Below, piece by piece: positions 1 to 8,260 of a DNA stretch of 64,000 bases; within the stretch, counting starts at the first letter, position 1, and each line of letters starts with the position of its first letter. Source of the DNA: Actinomycetes bacterium (GTDB lineage: Bacteria; Actinomycetota; Acidimicrobiia; Acidimicrobiales; RAAP-2); NCBI GenBank assembly GCA_021785695.1, contig JAJYEQ010000005.1, forward strand, positions 1-64,000. Direction: 5' to 3'. A program made the translations under genes and the position numbers. Below the pieces are notes generated by a model. It worked only from the letters and a program-made list of their open reading frames with translations, did no database searches and was not told the origin of the DNA.

Positions 1-75
1 TTGAGGGGACGGGGCGTCGACAGTCTGCCGAGCGTGACGTTGACGACCGACGACAAGAGTTAGGGTGTCGGAAAC

Positions 76-117
76 TGTTCACTTTTCGAGCGTTGAAAGT
101 GTCCAGTTTTCGAGCGT
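76..117. repeat. Two 18-nt direct repeats TGTTCACTTTTCGAGCGT / TGTCCAGTTTTCGAGCGT; possible IS21-family terminus remnant
   Basis: 76-93 and 100-117 match at 16/18 positions with a 24-nt period; similar in style to the multiple terminal repeats of IS21-family elements. No istA/istB in the window. Confidence 0.4.
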
Positions 118-230
118 CGTCGACACCGGCACACCGGTAACTGGAGAAGCCTTGGACCAGCCGAACGGTCCAGGTGAGATGGTCGGTGAAGGTGCGGTGA
201 AGGGATTCGTGCCAGTCGGACATTTACATA

Positions 231-794
231 GTGATGAGAGCAACTGAGCAACAGGGACGCGACAAGGACTCGGAGTTAGCACGAGTAGTCGCCACGCATC
301 GTCAAGCACTGTTGCGTTATGCACTTCGTCGCCTCGACGACCATAGTGCTGCCGAAGACCTCGCAGCTGAGACTTTCGTCGTTGCCTGGCGTCGCTTCGA
401 CGAGAAACCTCCGCGAGACCACGAGCTTTTCTGGCTCTACGGCATCGCGGGTCGTGTCCTGTCCAACACCTTGCGAGGTCGCCAGCGCTCACTGCGTTTG
501 GAGATGCGCCTGGCCCTCGAGCGAGAGCGCGCCCAGGACGCGCCACGGTACAGCGAAGAGGACATCAAGCAGTTGATGGAAGCCCTGGCCGAACTACGCC
601 CAGAAGAGCGAGAACTGCTCCAACTCACCTACTGGGAGCGCCTGTCGTACCGCGAGATAGGGCTCGTCCTCGGCTGCAGTGAGAAGGCGGCTGGCATTCG
701 CATGTCACGAGCTCGTCAGCATCTTCGCCAACTGCTCAACGCGACCAGCAGCACCGCCAGCATCACGCCCCTACGGAATCAGGAGACACTCTGA
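231..794 (+). CDS. ECF-type RNA polymerase sigma factor
   Basis: Sigma-70 region 2 (ALRRLDDHSAAEDLAAETFVVAWRRF) and region 4 (LRPEERELLQLTYWERLSYREIGLVLGCSEKAAGIRMSRARQHLR). Start is GTG 231 or ATG 234. Confidence 0.88.
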   Translation: MMRATEQQGRDKDSELARVVATHRQALLRYALRRLDDHSAAEDLAAETFVVAWRRFDEKPPRDHELFWLYGIAGRVLSNTLRGRQRSLRLEMRLALERERAQDAPRYSEEDIKQLMEALAELRPEERELLQLTYWERLSYREIGLVLGCSEKAAGIRMSRARQHLRQLLNATSSTASITPLRNQETL

Positions 795-1870
795 TGAACG
801 ACGACCTAATCAACATCTTGATTGCCGACATCGACCCCGTTCGCGACCTCAACGACAACGCACTCGATGAACTCGTGCCCTACGACCACCTGATGACGCT
901 GGTGCTGTCTGGCATCGAACAGCCTGCGACGCGAGCCGTTCGTGCCCACACCTCTATCTGGCACCGGGCATCGCTACGCATCAGCGCAGTAGCGCTAGCC
1001 GTCGTATTGGTTGTGTCCGGAGCCGTTGCCTTCCTGGGTTCGTCACCCACCGCCGTATCCGGTGGCTTCGCCCTGGGCGTGGTTCACTCGTCGTGGGTTG
1101 AGTACAGCGCCAGTCGATTGGCACAGGCGACCTACCGCGCTGCATCGCGGAGTATGGCGGCAGCGCTGGTAAGCAGAGGACGGATTGGTACGGTTCTGCG
1201 CCTCGACGGGCTAACCATTGCCCCACCCTCGCCCTCAACCAAGCCACGCGTTTCAGCAACGCAGATGGCCAGCGAACTCTGGGCTACGACTGCTCTTGCG
1301 GGCCAGAGCAAGGTGGCCTTCGGCTATGGCGACATCACGCTAAATCTCTCCCAGGACCGAGCGCCGAGACTTCACCGTGTGCCCGTCTGGGTGGCGATCG
1401 CAACGTCGAAGCCTTGTACCACCACGAGTGCGTGCAGCGCTTCGGCGATAGCTTCCCTGCCCCTGACAGTCGTCGTGAGTGGATACGGCTTGCCCAACAG
1501 TGAAAGAACCACTGGCGTTCCCCTCGCATTCACCTACAAGACCGGCAGAAAGCATTCCGCGACAAAGCCCCAGCTCCTCGCAGCCATCGAACAGGTCTCC
1601 GTCAGCTGGCTACAAGATGGTCGAGTCTCGAAGAGACGCCTCCACATCACTGCCATGGGTGTTCCCTGCGGGGCATTGAACGGCTACAGCCTTGCGACCA
1701 ACGCCGAGGGCACGACGCTGACTGTCAAGGGACTGATACCCGAGTCCACATTCGGGGACTTCTGCACGCTCGCGATTGCCGTCCGTAAGGTCATTCCTTT
1801 GCGTGGCACCAGCGCCGGTGCGACAGCGATTCATCACGCGCCAATAGGACCAATACGGGCGACGAAGTAA
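794..1870 (+). CDS. Single-pass membrane protein, likely anti-sigma/partner of the upstream sigma factor
   Basis: ATG overlaps the sigma-factor stop (ATGA); cytosolic N-terminus, one TM (ISAVALAVVLVVSGAVAFLG), long extracytoplasmic region. Confidence 0.6.
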   Translation: MNDDLINILIADIDPVRDLNDNALDELVPYDHLMTLVLSGIEQPATRAVRAHTSIWHRASLRISAVALAVVLVVSGAVAFLGSSPTAVSGGFALGVVHSSWVEYSASRLAQATYRAASRSMAAALVSRGRIGTVLRLDGLTIAPPSPSTKPRVSATQMASELWATTALAGQSKVAFGYGDITLNLSQDRAPRLHRVPVWVAIATSKPCTTTSACSASAIASLPLTVVVSGYGLPNSERTTGVPLAFTYKTGRKHSATKPQLLAAIEQVSVSWLQDGRVSKRRLHITAMGVPCGALNGYSLATNAEGTTLTVKGLIPESTFGDFCTLAIAVRKVIPLRGTSAGATAIHHAPIGPIRATK

Positions 1871-2124
1871 GCACGGGCTGTGGTCTTGGAGGACTTTGGT
1901 CGCTGATGACACCCCACCTTCGTCCGCTTGCCCGCTACCGACGAGTTCGTCATCGGTGCATCACGAGCTGGTCTGTTCAGTCTCCACGTGACGGTCTTCT
2001 TGAGACCTTTTCGCCTCGCCCACCGCGCGTTGCGCGAGCCGGTAGGGTCACGGTCGCACGAATCGGGTTCGATGCGGACGTCGAGTGTCGCGCGGGTTCT
2101 TCGCCAACGCCCGCGCCGTTGAGT

Positions 2125-2412
2125 TCAGGCGGCGTTCGAGCCGTGCTCCACGGTCCTCGATACCGTCCCAGTTCTCGCACTCCCTCCTCGTGCTGCGATC
2201 TTGATCGCCCGCGTCTCGGGCACGTTCGAGAGCCGCGACGAGAAGAGTGGATCAGTCATGTGTCGGTCGTTGGTGACGAGCGTCGCGCATCCATAGTTCC
2301 TCGCGTCTTGGTCGACGAGGTCCTCGTCAAGCGAGAAGTTCCGGTAGTCACCACGCCGGGTGAGGCGCCGGAGCGGGTTTCGCCGCCGGGTCGTCCCCGG
2401 GTCGCCGGACAC
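2125..2412 (-). pseudogene. Probable remnant of a VapC-like PIN-domain toxin (C-terminal part only)
   Basis: Minus-strand ORF carries LVDQDARNYGCATLVTNDRHM...SNVPETRAIKIAA, typical of the C-terminal part of PIN domains; no N-terminal catalytic part in frame. Confidence 0.35.
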
Positions 2413-2669
2413 ATGCGCACCTCATCGCGCTGGTGAAGCTCGAAGCGTACGCAGCGTGCGCCGGCCGCTCTCCAGGGCCGCGCGAGCAGCGGCTCCCTCA
2501 AGGGGTCGCCTGAGCGGTGGCCTGGATCATCGCGACTTGCTTCCCCCGGGTCTGGGGTGCGGCCCAGCCCTGGTTGAGCCCGCCGCCCGCCGCTATAGTC
2601 ACGGTCCACGCAGTCAGCGTCTGAGCGCATCCATCCTCGCAGCCAACCCCAAAGGAGAAGTACCCAACG

Positions 2670-3941
2670 ATGACTCTCCTGGCGCCGCGCGCCCCGGACG
2701 CCGATGAGAGTCGCGCGTTGTCCGCGCGATGGCTTCCCAAAACCCCCTGGGTCCCCGCCGTCGCCGTCACGGGCTGGCTCTTGTGGGCCTACCTCCACCT
2801 CCGGCCGGCCGCATTTATCCCCGCGGCGGCACATCCCGGCGCCGTGTACGCGCCGTGGTCGTACCGCCACGTGGCGTACTCCGACCTCATCTCGCTCTAC
2901 TACAGGTTCAACTTGGGGAACCACGCCCTGCCCTACGTCCACACCCCGGTCGAGTACCCGGTCCTCACGGGCATGTTCATGTGGCTGGCGGCCTGGGCGC
3001 CAGGTGTCCAGGGTTACTTCTTGGTGAGCAGCCTCGGGCTAGTGGCCAGCGCGCTCGGCACCGTGTACTTCCTGCACCGGATCAACTGGCGCCTCGCGTG
3101 GACCTTCGCCCTGTGCCCGCTGCTGCTCGTCTACGGGCTGTTGAACTGGGACCTCTTGGCGATCTTCTTCATGGTCGCCGGCTGGGCGCAGTTCCGATCG
3201 CGCCGGTACGCCTGGGCGGGCGTCTTGCTGTCGCTGGGGGTGTGGGCGAAGTTCTTCCCCGTCATCGTGCTCTTCTACTGCGTGATCTGGCTGCTACGCG
3301 ACTCTCGCGATCGAGTCCACGCACGCCAGATGGTGCTGTGGTCCGCAGCCGTCGCACTCGTCGTCAACGTGCCCTTCGCCCTGGCGAACCTCAGGAACTG
3401 GGGTCACTTCTTTGTCTTCAACGCCAGGAGAGGAGGCCACGGCGGGATCCTCTACGAACTGCGCCTCGCGTCGACGCTCCCCATCCCGGTCGTGGACCTG
3501 CTCAGCGGTGCCCTCGTCGTGCTCGCCGTCGCCCTGCTCGTGCCCCGCGTCCTTCGGGGGGGCTCCCCGATCGCCGCCGCGGCGATCACCTTTGCGGTGC
3601 TGTTGCTGGTCAACAAGGTGAACTCCCCCCAGTACATGCTGTGGCTCTTCGTGTTGGGAGTCATCGCGGAATGGCCCGTGTGGAGCCTCGTTCTCCTGAG
3701 CATCGCCGGGCTCGTCAACTACGCGGACGCCATGATGACGCTGTACCTCTCACGCACCCATAGCCCGGCGTTCGCGTGGTTCTTCCAGACGCTCTATCCG
3801 TGGAACCGTGCGCTGAAGAACGTCGCGGTCGCCGTGAGCCTCGTCCAGGCCCTGGCTCGGGGCCAACGGTCGGCCCCGATCAGTGACGCCGAGCAGGGGC
3901 CCTCGGGGTTGCTACCGCCACACGAGCTCGTGGCGCCATAA
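2670..3941 (+). CDS. Polytopic membrane glycosyltransferase-like protein (GT87/DUF2029-like)
   Basis: 423 aa, many TM helices, PVEYPVLTGMFMW loop typical of GT87-type proteins. Confidence 0.7.
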   Translation: MTLLAPRAPDADESRALSARWLPKTPWVPAVAVTGWLLWAYLHLRPAAFIPAAAHPGAVYAPWSYRHVAYSDLISLYYRFNLGNHALPYVHTPVEYPVLTGMFMWLAAWAPGVQGYFLVSSLGLVASALGTVYFLHRINWRLAWTFALCPLLLVYGLLNWDLLAIFFMVAGWAQFRSRRYAWAGVLLSLGVWAKFFPVIVLFYCVIWLLRDSRDRVHARQMVLWSAAVALVVNVPFALANLRNWGHFFVFNARRGGHGGILYELRLASTLPIPVVDLLSGALVVLAVALLVPRVLRGGSPIAAAAITFAVLLLVNKVNSPQYMLWLFVLGVIAEWPVWSLVLLSIAGLVNYADAMMTLYLSRTHSPAFAWFFQTLYPWNRALKNVAVAVSLVQALARGQRSAPISDAEQGPSGLLPPHELVAP

Positions 3942-4123
3942 CACCCGGTGGGCGCACCGGTCGAGACCGCAGCGCGACCGCTGAGGGTTCTCCCGGGGCC
4001 TTGGCGACCTCGACGATCGCGCACTGCCGGCGTCCGGTGGAGCTGCGAGCCGTCGCCGGAGTCGCCGACCAGCCTTGCGCCGGCGCGCCCATCACACGAC
4101 ACAGCGGGCACGCCCGGCGGGTC

Positions 4124-4891
4124 CTAGATGCCCGGCGCGAGGCCTCCGTCGAGATTGATGCCCACCCCGGTGATGTAGCTGGCGCGCGGCGACAGCAGGA
4201 AGGTCACGAGGTCGGCGAACTCGTCGGAACGGCCCACCCGGCCCAGCGGGATGCGCGCCTCGGCTGCCACGCGCCGGTAGAAGACGTCGAGCGCCTCACC
4301 GGTCATGGCCGCACGTCGCTCCCACTGACCCGACTCGATCATGCCGATGAGGACGGCGTTGACGCGCACGCCGTGCGGGGCCATCTCGGTGGCTAGGGCC
4401 TTGGTCAGGGCCAGACCCGCCGCCCGCGACGCCGCCGTCGGCGTCGAGCCCGCGCCCGGGGCCCGCGCCGAGATCGCCAGGACGTTCACCAGGGCTCCCG
4501 CGGTCTCCCGCAGCGCCTCGGCGGTCCGGCGCGCCAGGTGCACCGCGGCCACGACCTTGAGCTCGAAGTCGTCTCGCCACTGCTCGTCCGACGAGCCCAC
4601 CACGGCCCCGCCCGCCGAGCGCCCCGCATTGGACACCACCCCGTCGAGCCGACCGAAGGACTCGAGGGCCGCCTCGACGAAGCCATCGAGCTGGTCGGCG
4701 TCGGTCACATCGGCCACCACGCCCAGTCCGTTCGGACCCAGCCGGCGCCGGGCGCCCTCAACGCGCTCGGGCGACCGCCCGCACACCGCGACGCGGGCAT
4801 CCTCGGCCACCAGCCGCTCGGCCAGAGCCAGCCCGAGCCCATCGGTTCCTCCGGTCACTAGATAGGCACGACCCGCCAAGTCCAGGTCCAC
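4124..4891 (-). CDS. SDR family oxidoreductase with atypical catalytic motif
   Basis: TGGTDGLGLALAERL nucleotide-binding motif, NAG motif, C-terminal GVGINLDGGLAPGI. GTG start at 4891; the 741-aa ORF upstream of this runs antiframe through the MFS gene. Confidence 0.85.
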   Translation of the reverse strand: MDLDLAGRAYLVTGGTDGLGLALAERLVAEDARVAVCGRSPERVEGARRRLGPNGLGVVADVTDADQLDGFVEAALESFGRLDGVVSNAGRSAGGAVVGSSDEQWRDDFELKVVAAVHLARRTAEALRETAGALVNVLAISARAPGAGSTPTAASRAAGLALTKALATEMAPHGVRVNAVLIGMIESGQWERRAAMTGEALDVFYRRVAAEARIPLGRVGRSDEFADLVTFLLSPRASYITGVGINLDGGLAPGI

Positions 4892-4929
4892 GCATCCCTC
4901 CTCCCGATCGGCGCCCCTGGGCGCTGAGC

Positions 4930-6330
4930 CTAGTGAGGAGCGCCGTCGTGGTCGAGGGCGCGACGGCTGGCCTCGGGCAGCAGCGCCGTGGTGGCCAGGC
5001 CGGCCAGAGCGGCCGCCGCGGCGACAACCAGCATCCCGCGCAGGCCCCAGCTCGCCTCGAGCCGCGGGACGAGGAAGACGCCCACGAATGCCCCGAGCTT
5101 GCCGATGCCGGCCGCGATGCCGTGGCCCGTCGTGCGCATCTCGACGGGGAAGACCTCCGAGGGGAGCACGAAGGTCGTGGTGTTGGGTCCGAACTCGGTG
5201 AAGAAGTAGCTGATGCCGAAGATCGCGATGAAGCCACCCACCAGGGTGGTCAAGCGCGGCACGGCGGCCAGCAGGCCGAAGCAGATCGCCATCATGGCGA
5301 AGCCCATCCACTGCAGGCGGCGGTGCCCGATGCGGTCGATGCGGGCGACCGCCACGATGTAGCCGGGCACGGCGAACACCAAGAACAGGACCAGCGAGAG
5401 CACCATCTTGCCCTCGAGGCTGGCGTTGGGCGAGACCTCGCTCAAGATGCTCGGCAGCGACAGCGTGTTGCCGTAGTACGCGTAGTCGAAGAGGAACCAG
5501 CTTCCCGCCGTGCCCAGCACCAGGCGCCACATGGCACGACTGGAGAAGAACTGACGCACGCTCATGAGCGTCCGCGTCGCCGGGGCGACGTTGGACACGT
5601 CGATGATCCCGTCGGAGAAACGGTGCAGCTCGGCTGCGGCTTTGGCGTTCGAGCCCTTGACGTGCGCCTGGAACCGCGGGGACTCTGGCATGCGAGCGCG
5701 CAGGTAGATCACCGCAGCCGCGGGCACCGCACCGATCACCAGCAGCAAGCGCCACGTGAGCGTGGTGGCGATGCCCGACGACAGCAGGGCCAGGCCCACC
5801 AGGGGGCCCACGATGAGACCGAGCGCCTGCATCGAGAAGACCAGGCCCACGAGACGACCCCGGTCCGCACGGTTGGAGTACTCGCTCATCAGCACGGCCG
5901 ACACCGGGTAGTCGCCACCGATGCCGAGGCCCAGGACGAAGCGCGCCGCGATCAGCACGAGGACGTTGGGGGCGAGGGACGAGGCGACGGCGCCGATCAT
6001 CATGATGAGGGCGACGGCGGTGTAGACAGACTTGCGCCCCACCACGTCGGCCAGGCGCCCAAAGGACATCGCCCCCACGAACGCGCCGAGGACCGCAGCG
6101 CCGGTCACCCAGCTGGTCATGGTCGTCGACAGGGCCCACTGCGTCTGCACCAGGGAGGCCACGGTCCCGATCACGAAGAGGTCGTAGGCGTCGGTGAAGA
6201 AGCCCATCCCCGAGATCACGACGGCCCGCCGGTGGAAGCGACTGGTGGGCGCGTCGTCGAGGAGTTGGCCGATCGTCGGCCCGACCGGCTCGATACTCGA
6301 CTCGCTCGCGCTCTGCTGTGCGAAGGACAC
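4930..6330 (-). CDS. MFS transporter (sugar/phosphate:H+ symporter-like)
   Basis: 12-TM pattern, FGRLADVVGRKSVY and PSEVFPVEMRTTGHGIAAGIGKLGAF motifs. Confidence 0.85.
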   Translation of the reverse strand: MSFAQQSASESSIEPVGPTIGQLLDDAPTSRFHRRAVVISGMGFFTDAYDLFVIGTVASLVQTQWALSTTMTSWVTGAAVLGAFVGAMSFGRLADVVGRKSVYTAVALIMMIGAVASSLAPNVLVLIAARFVLGLGIGGDYPVSAVLMSEYSNRADRGRLVGLVFSMQALGLIVGPLVGLALLSSGIATTLTWRLLLVIGAVPAAAVIYLRARMPESPRFQAHVKGSNAKAAAELHRFSDGIIDVSNVAPATRTLMSVRQFFSSRAMWRLVLGTAGSWFLFDYAYYGNTLSLPSILSEVSPNASLEGKMVLSLVLFLVFAVPGYIVAVARIDRIGHRRLQWMGFAMMAICFGLLAAVPRLTTLVGGFIAIFGISYFFTEFGPNTTTFVLPSEVFPVEMRTTGHGIAAGIGKLGAFVGVFLVPRLEASWGLRGMLVVAAAAALAGLATTALLPEASRRALDHDGAPH

Positions 6331-6510
6331 GACGCACCGCCTCTCTCATTCGCCCCTCGCAGTGTTCTCCCGCCGAGTTGCCGCGAGATGAGTGGCGGGT
6401 GAACGGGGGGTGAACGGCGTGTGAAAGTCACCTGAACGACGTCGGGGATCGGCTCCTGGCACACCGAGACGCGGCCGGTAGCCTGGAGAGCCGAAGCGCG
6501 AGGAGACCGG

Positions 6511-8223
6511 GTGTTCCAGATCCGCCAGTACGACGTCGACGTGTCGGCACCACCCATCACCGACGAGGAGCTGCGACGCCGCTGGGGCCAGTTCCACGCC
6601 AACATCCGGATGGTGTCGGCCAGCCGCTGGCGCCAGACGATCGGCCGCCTGCTGGGTGAGGAGACGTGGCGCTACCGGGCCGCGCGCCTGGTCGGTCGGC
6701 CCCTGTTGCGCGCCGTACGTCGCGTGCGCGGCACGGCCAAGAAGCCGCCCACCACGATCGTCGAGACCATCGAGCCCGACGAGGCCTACTTCCCCATCAA
6801 CTACCGCCCCCACCTCCTCGAGCGACCGGTGCGCAGTCTGGAGGCCCAGCGCGACAGCCAGTCCACCGTGCTGCGCATCGACGAGTCCGCTCCCGATGCC
6901 CGCGCCGAGATCGAGCGCCTGAACCGCGAGCTGGCGAGTGTTCGCACGCGCTGGGTCATCCTGGCTGACCGGGCCGACGCACCCGGCGACGCGATCTTCG
7001 CCGCCGAGGCGCTGGTCACGGTCGCCGAGCCCGATGCCGACGTCGTGTTCGCCGACGAGTTCTGGCCCTCGGCCCACCAGCCCTCGTTGAAGAGCCCCGC
7101 CGTCGGCTACCACACCCTGCTCAGCTACAACTGCGTGGGCCGGCCCGCGATCGTGCGCGCCGAGCGCATCCGCGAGGTCGGGGGCTTGGACGTCGCGGCC
7201 GGGTGGGCCTTTGAGCACGACCTGTACTTGCGCCTGCACGAGGCGGGTGCCGTCTTCCAGCACCTGCCGCATCTGGTGATCGGGGGCCGCCCCGCATTCA
7301 CCGCGAGACGCGAGCACCTCGACGCCGACACCGTGGCCGTGGTCTCGCGGGCGCTGGCGCGGCGCGGCTGGTCCGGCACCGTCGTCCCGGGCGACCTGCC
7401 GGGGACGACCCGGTGGCGTCTTCCGGTGCCCCAGCCCGCCCCGTCGATCGACATCCTGATCCCGACCCGTGACCGCGTCGACCTGGTCCGGCGCTGCGTG
7501 GACTCGATTCGCGAGCAGACGACGTACCCCAACTACCGCATCGTCATCTTGGACAACGACTCGGTCCAGCCCGAGTCCCTGGCCTACTTCGCCGACGAGG
7601 GGTTCCCCGTGGTGCCCTGCCCGGGGCCCTTCAACTACGCCCACATCGTGAATCGCGGCGTGGCCGCCGCCGAGGCCGAGTACGTGGTCACCCTCAACAA
7701 CGACACGGTGATCGTCACGCCCGACTGGCTCGAGCGCCTGGTGTCGCTGGCCTCGCTCGAGGACGTCGGGTTCGTGGGCGCGTGCCTGCTGGACCCCGAA
7801 GGTCGCCGCGAGCACGAGGGGATCGTCATCACCCCCTACCCCCAGCACCTGCGCACCGACTCCAACTACCCGGTGACCAACCAGTACGCGGTATCGGTGC
7901 GCGACGTCGCGGCGGTCACCGGAGCCGTGCAGATGGTGCGACGGGACTGGTGGAACGAGCTCGGGGGCATGGACGAGGACCTGGCCGTCGTGATGAACGA
8001 CGTGGACATCTGCCTGCGCTCGCTCGTCGCGGGCCGGGCGGTCATCTTCGACCCCGACGTGCGGCTCTACCATCACGTCAGCTCGTCGCGCGGCACCCTG
8101 GACCCCCTGGTCGATCGCAACCGCTTCATCCGGCGCTGGGACATCTTCGGCTCCTTCAAGGATCCCTACTTCTCCGAGTCGCTGCTCCTGCTCGGCGAGA
8201 CGATGTACTACCGCTTCCGCTAG
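6511..8223 (+). CDS. Family 2 glycosyltransferase, two-domain
   Basis: SIDILIPTRDRVDLVRRCVDSI..., LNNDT motif, FVGACLLDPEGRREHEG; GTG start. Confidence 0.85.
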   Translation: MFQIRQYDVDVSAPPITDEELRRRWGQFHANIRMVSASRWRQTIGRLLGEETWRYRAARLVGRPLLRAVRRVRGTAKKPPTTIVETIEPDEAYFPINYRPHLLERPVRSLEAQRDSQSTVLRIDESAPDARAEIERLNRELASVRTRWVILADRADAPGDAIFAAEALVTVAEPDADVVFADEFWPSAHQPSLKSPAVGYHTLLSYNCVGRPAIVRAERIREVGGLDVAAGWAFEHDLYLRLHEAGAVFQHLPHLVIGGRPAFTARREHLDADTVAVVSRALARRGWSGTVVPGDLPGTTRWRLPVPQPAPSIDILIPTRDRVDLVRRCVDSIREQTTYPNYRIVILDNDSVQPESLAYFADEGFPVVPCPGPFNYAHIVNRGVAAAEAEYVVTLNNDTVIVTPDWLERLVSLASLEDVGFVGACLLDPEGRREHEGIVITPYPQHLRTDSNYPVTNQYAVSVRDVAAVTGAVQMVRRDWWNELGGMDEDLAVVMNDVDICLRSLVAGRAVIFDPDVRLYHHVSSSRGTLDPLVDRNRFIRRWDIFGSFKDPYFSESLLLLGETMYYRFR

Positions 8224-8248
8224 GCCCGGACCCCCTGGCGGGCTTGGC

Positions 8249-8260
8249 TAGCCTGGTCCG
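8249..8260 (+). promoter_or_regulatory. Leaderless-type -10 (TAGCCT) with 6-nt spacer to GTG 8261
   Basis: TAGCCT-ggtccg-GTG; no Shine-Dalgarno sequence. Confidence 0.55.

Noticed and set aside
2256-2942. Intact gene on the minus strand upstream of the GT87-like gene
   Set aside because: Composition is antisense-like and the frame crosses the GT87-like start; only the short PIN-like fragment in another frame is plausible.
4124-6349. Possible MFS-SDR fusion (741-aa ORF)
   Set aside because: The N-terminal part is an out-of-frame reading of the MFS gene; the SDR starts at GTG 4891.
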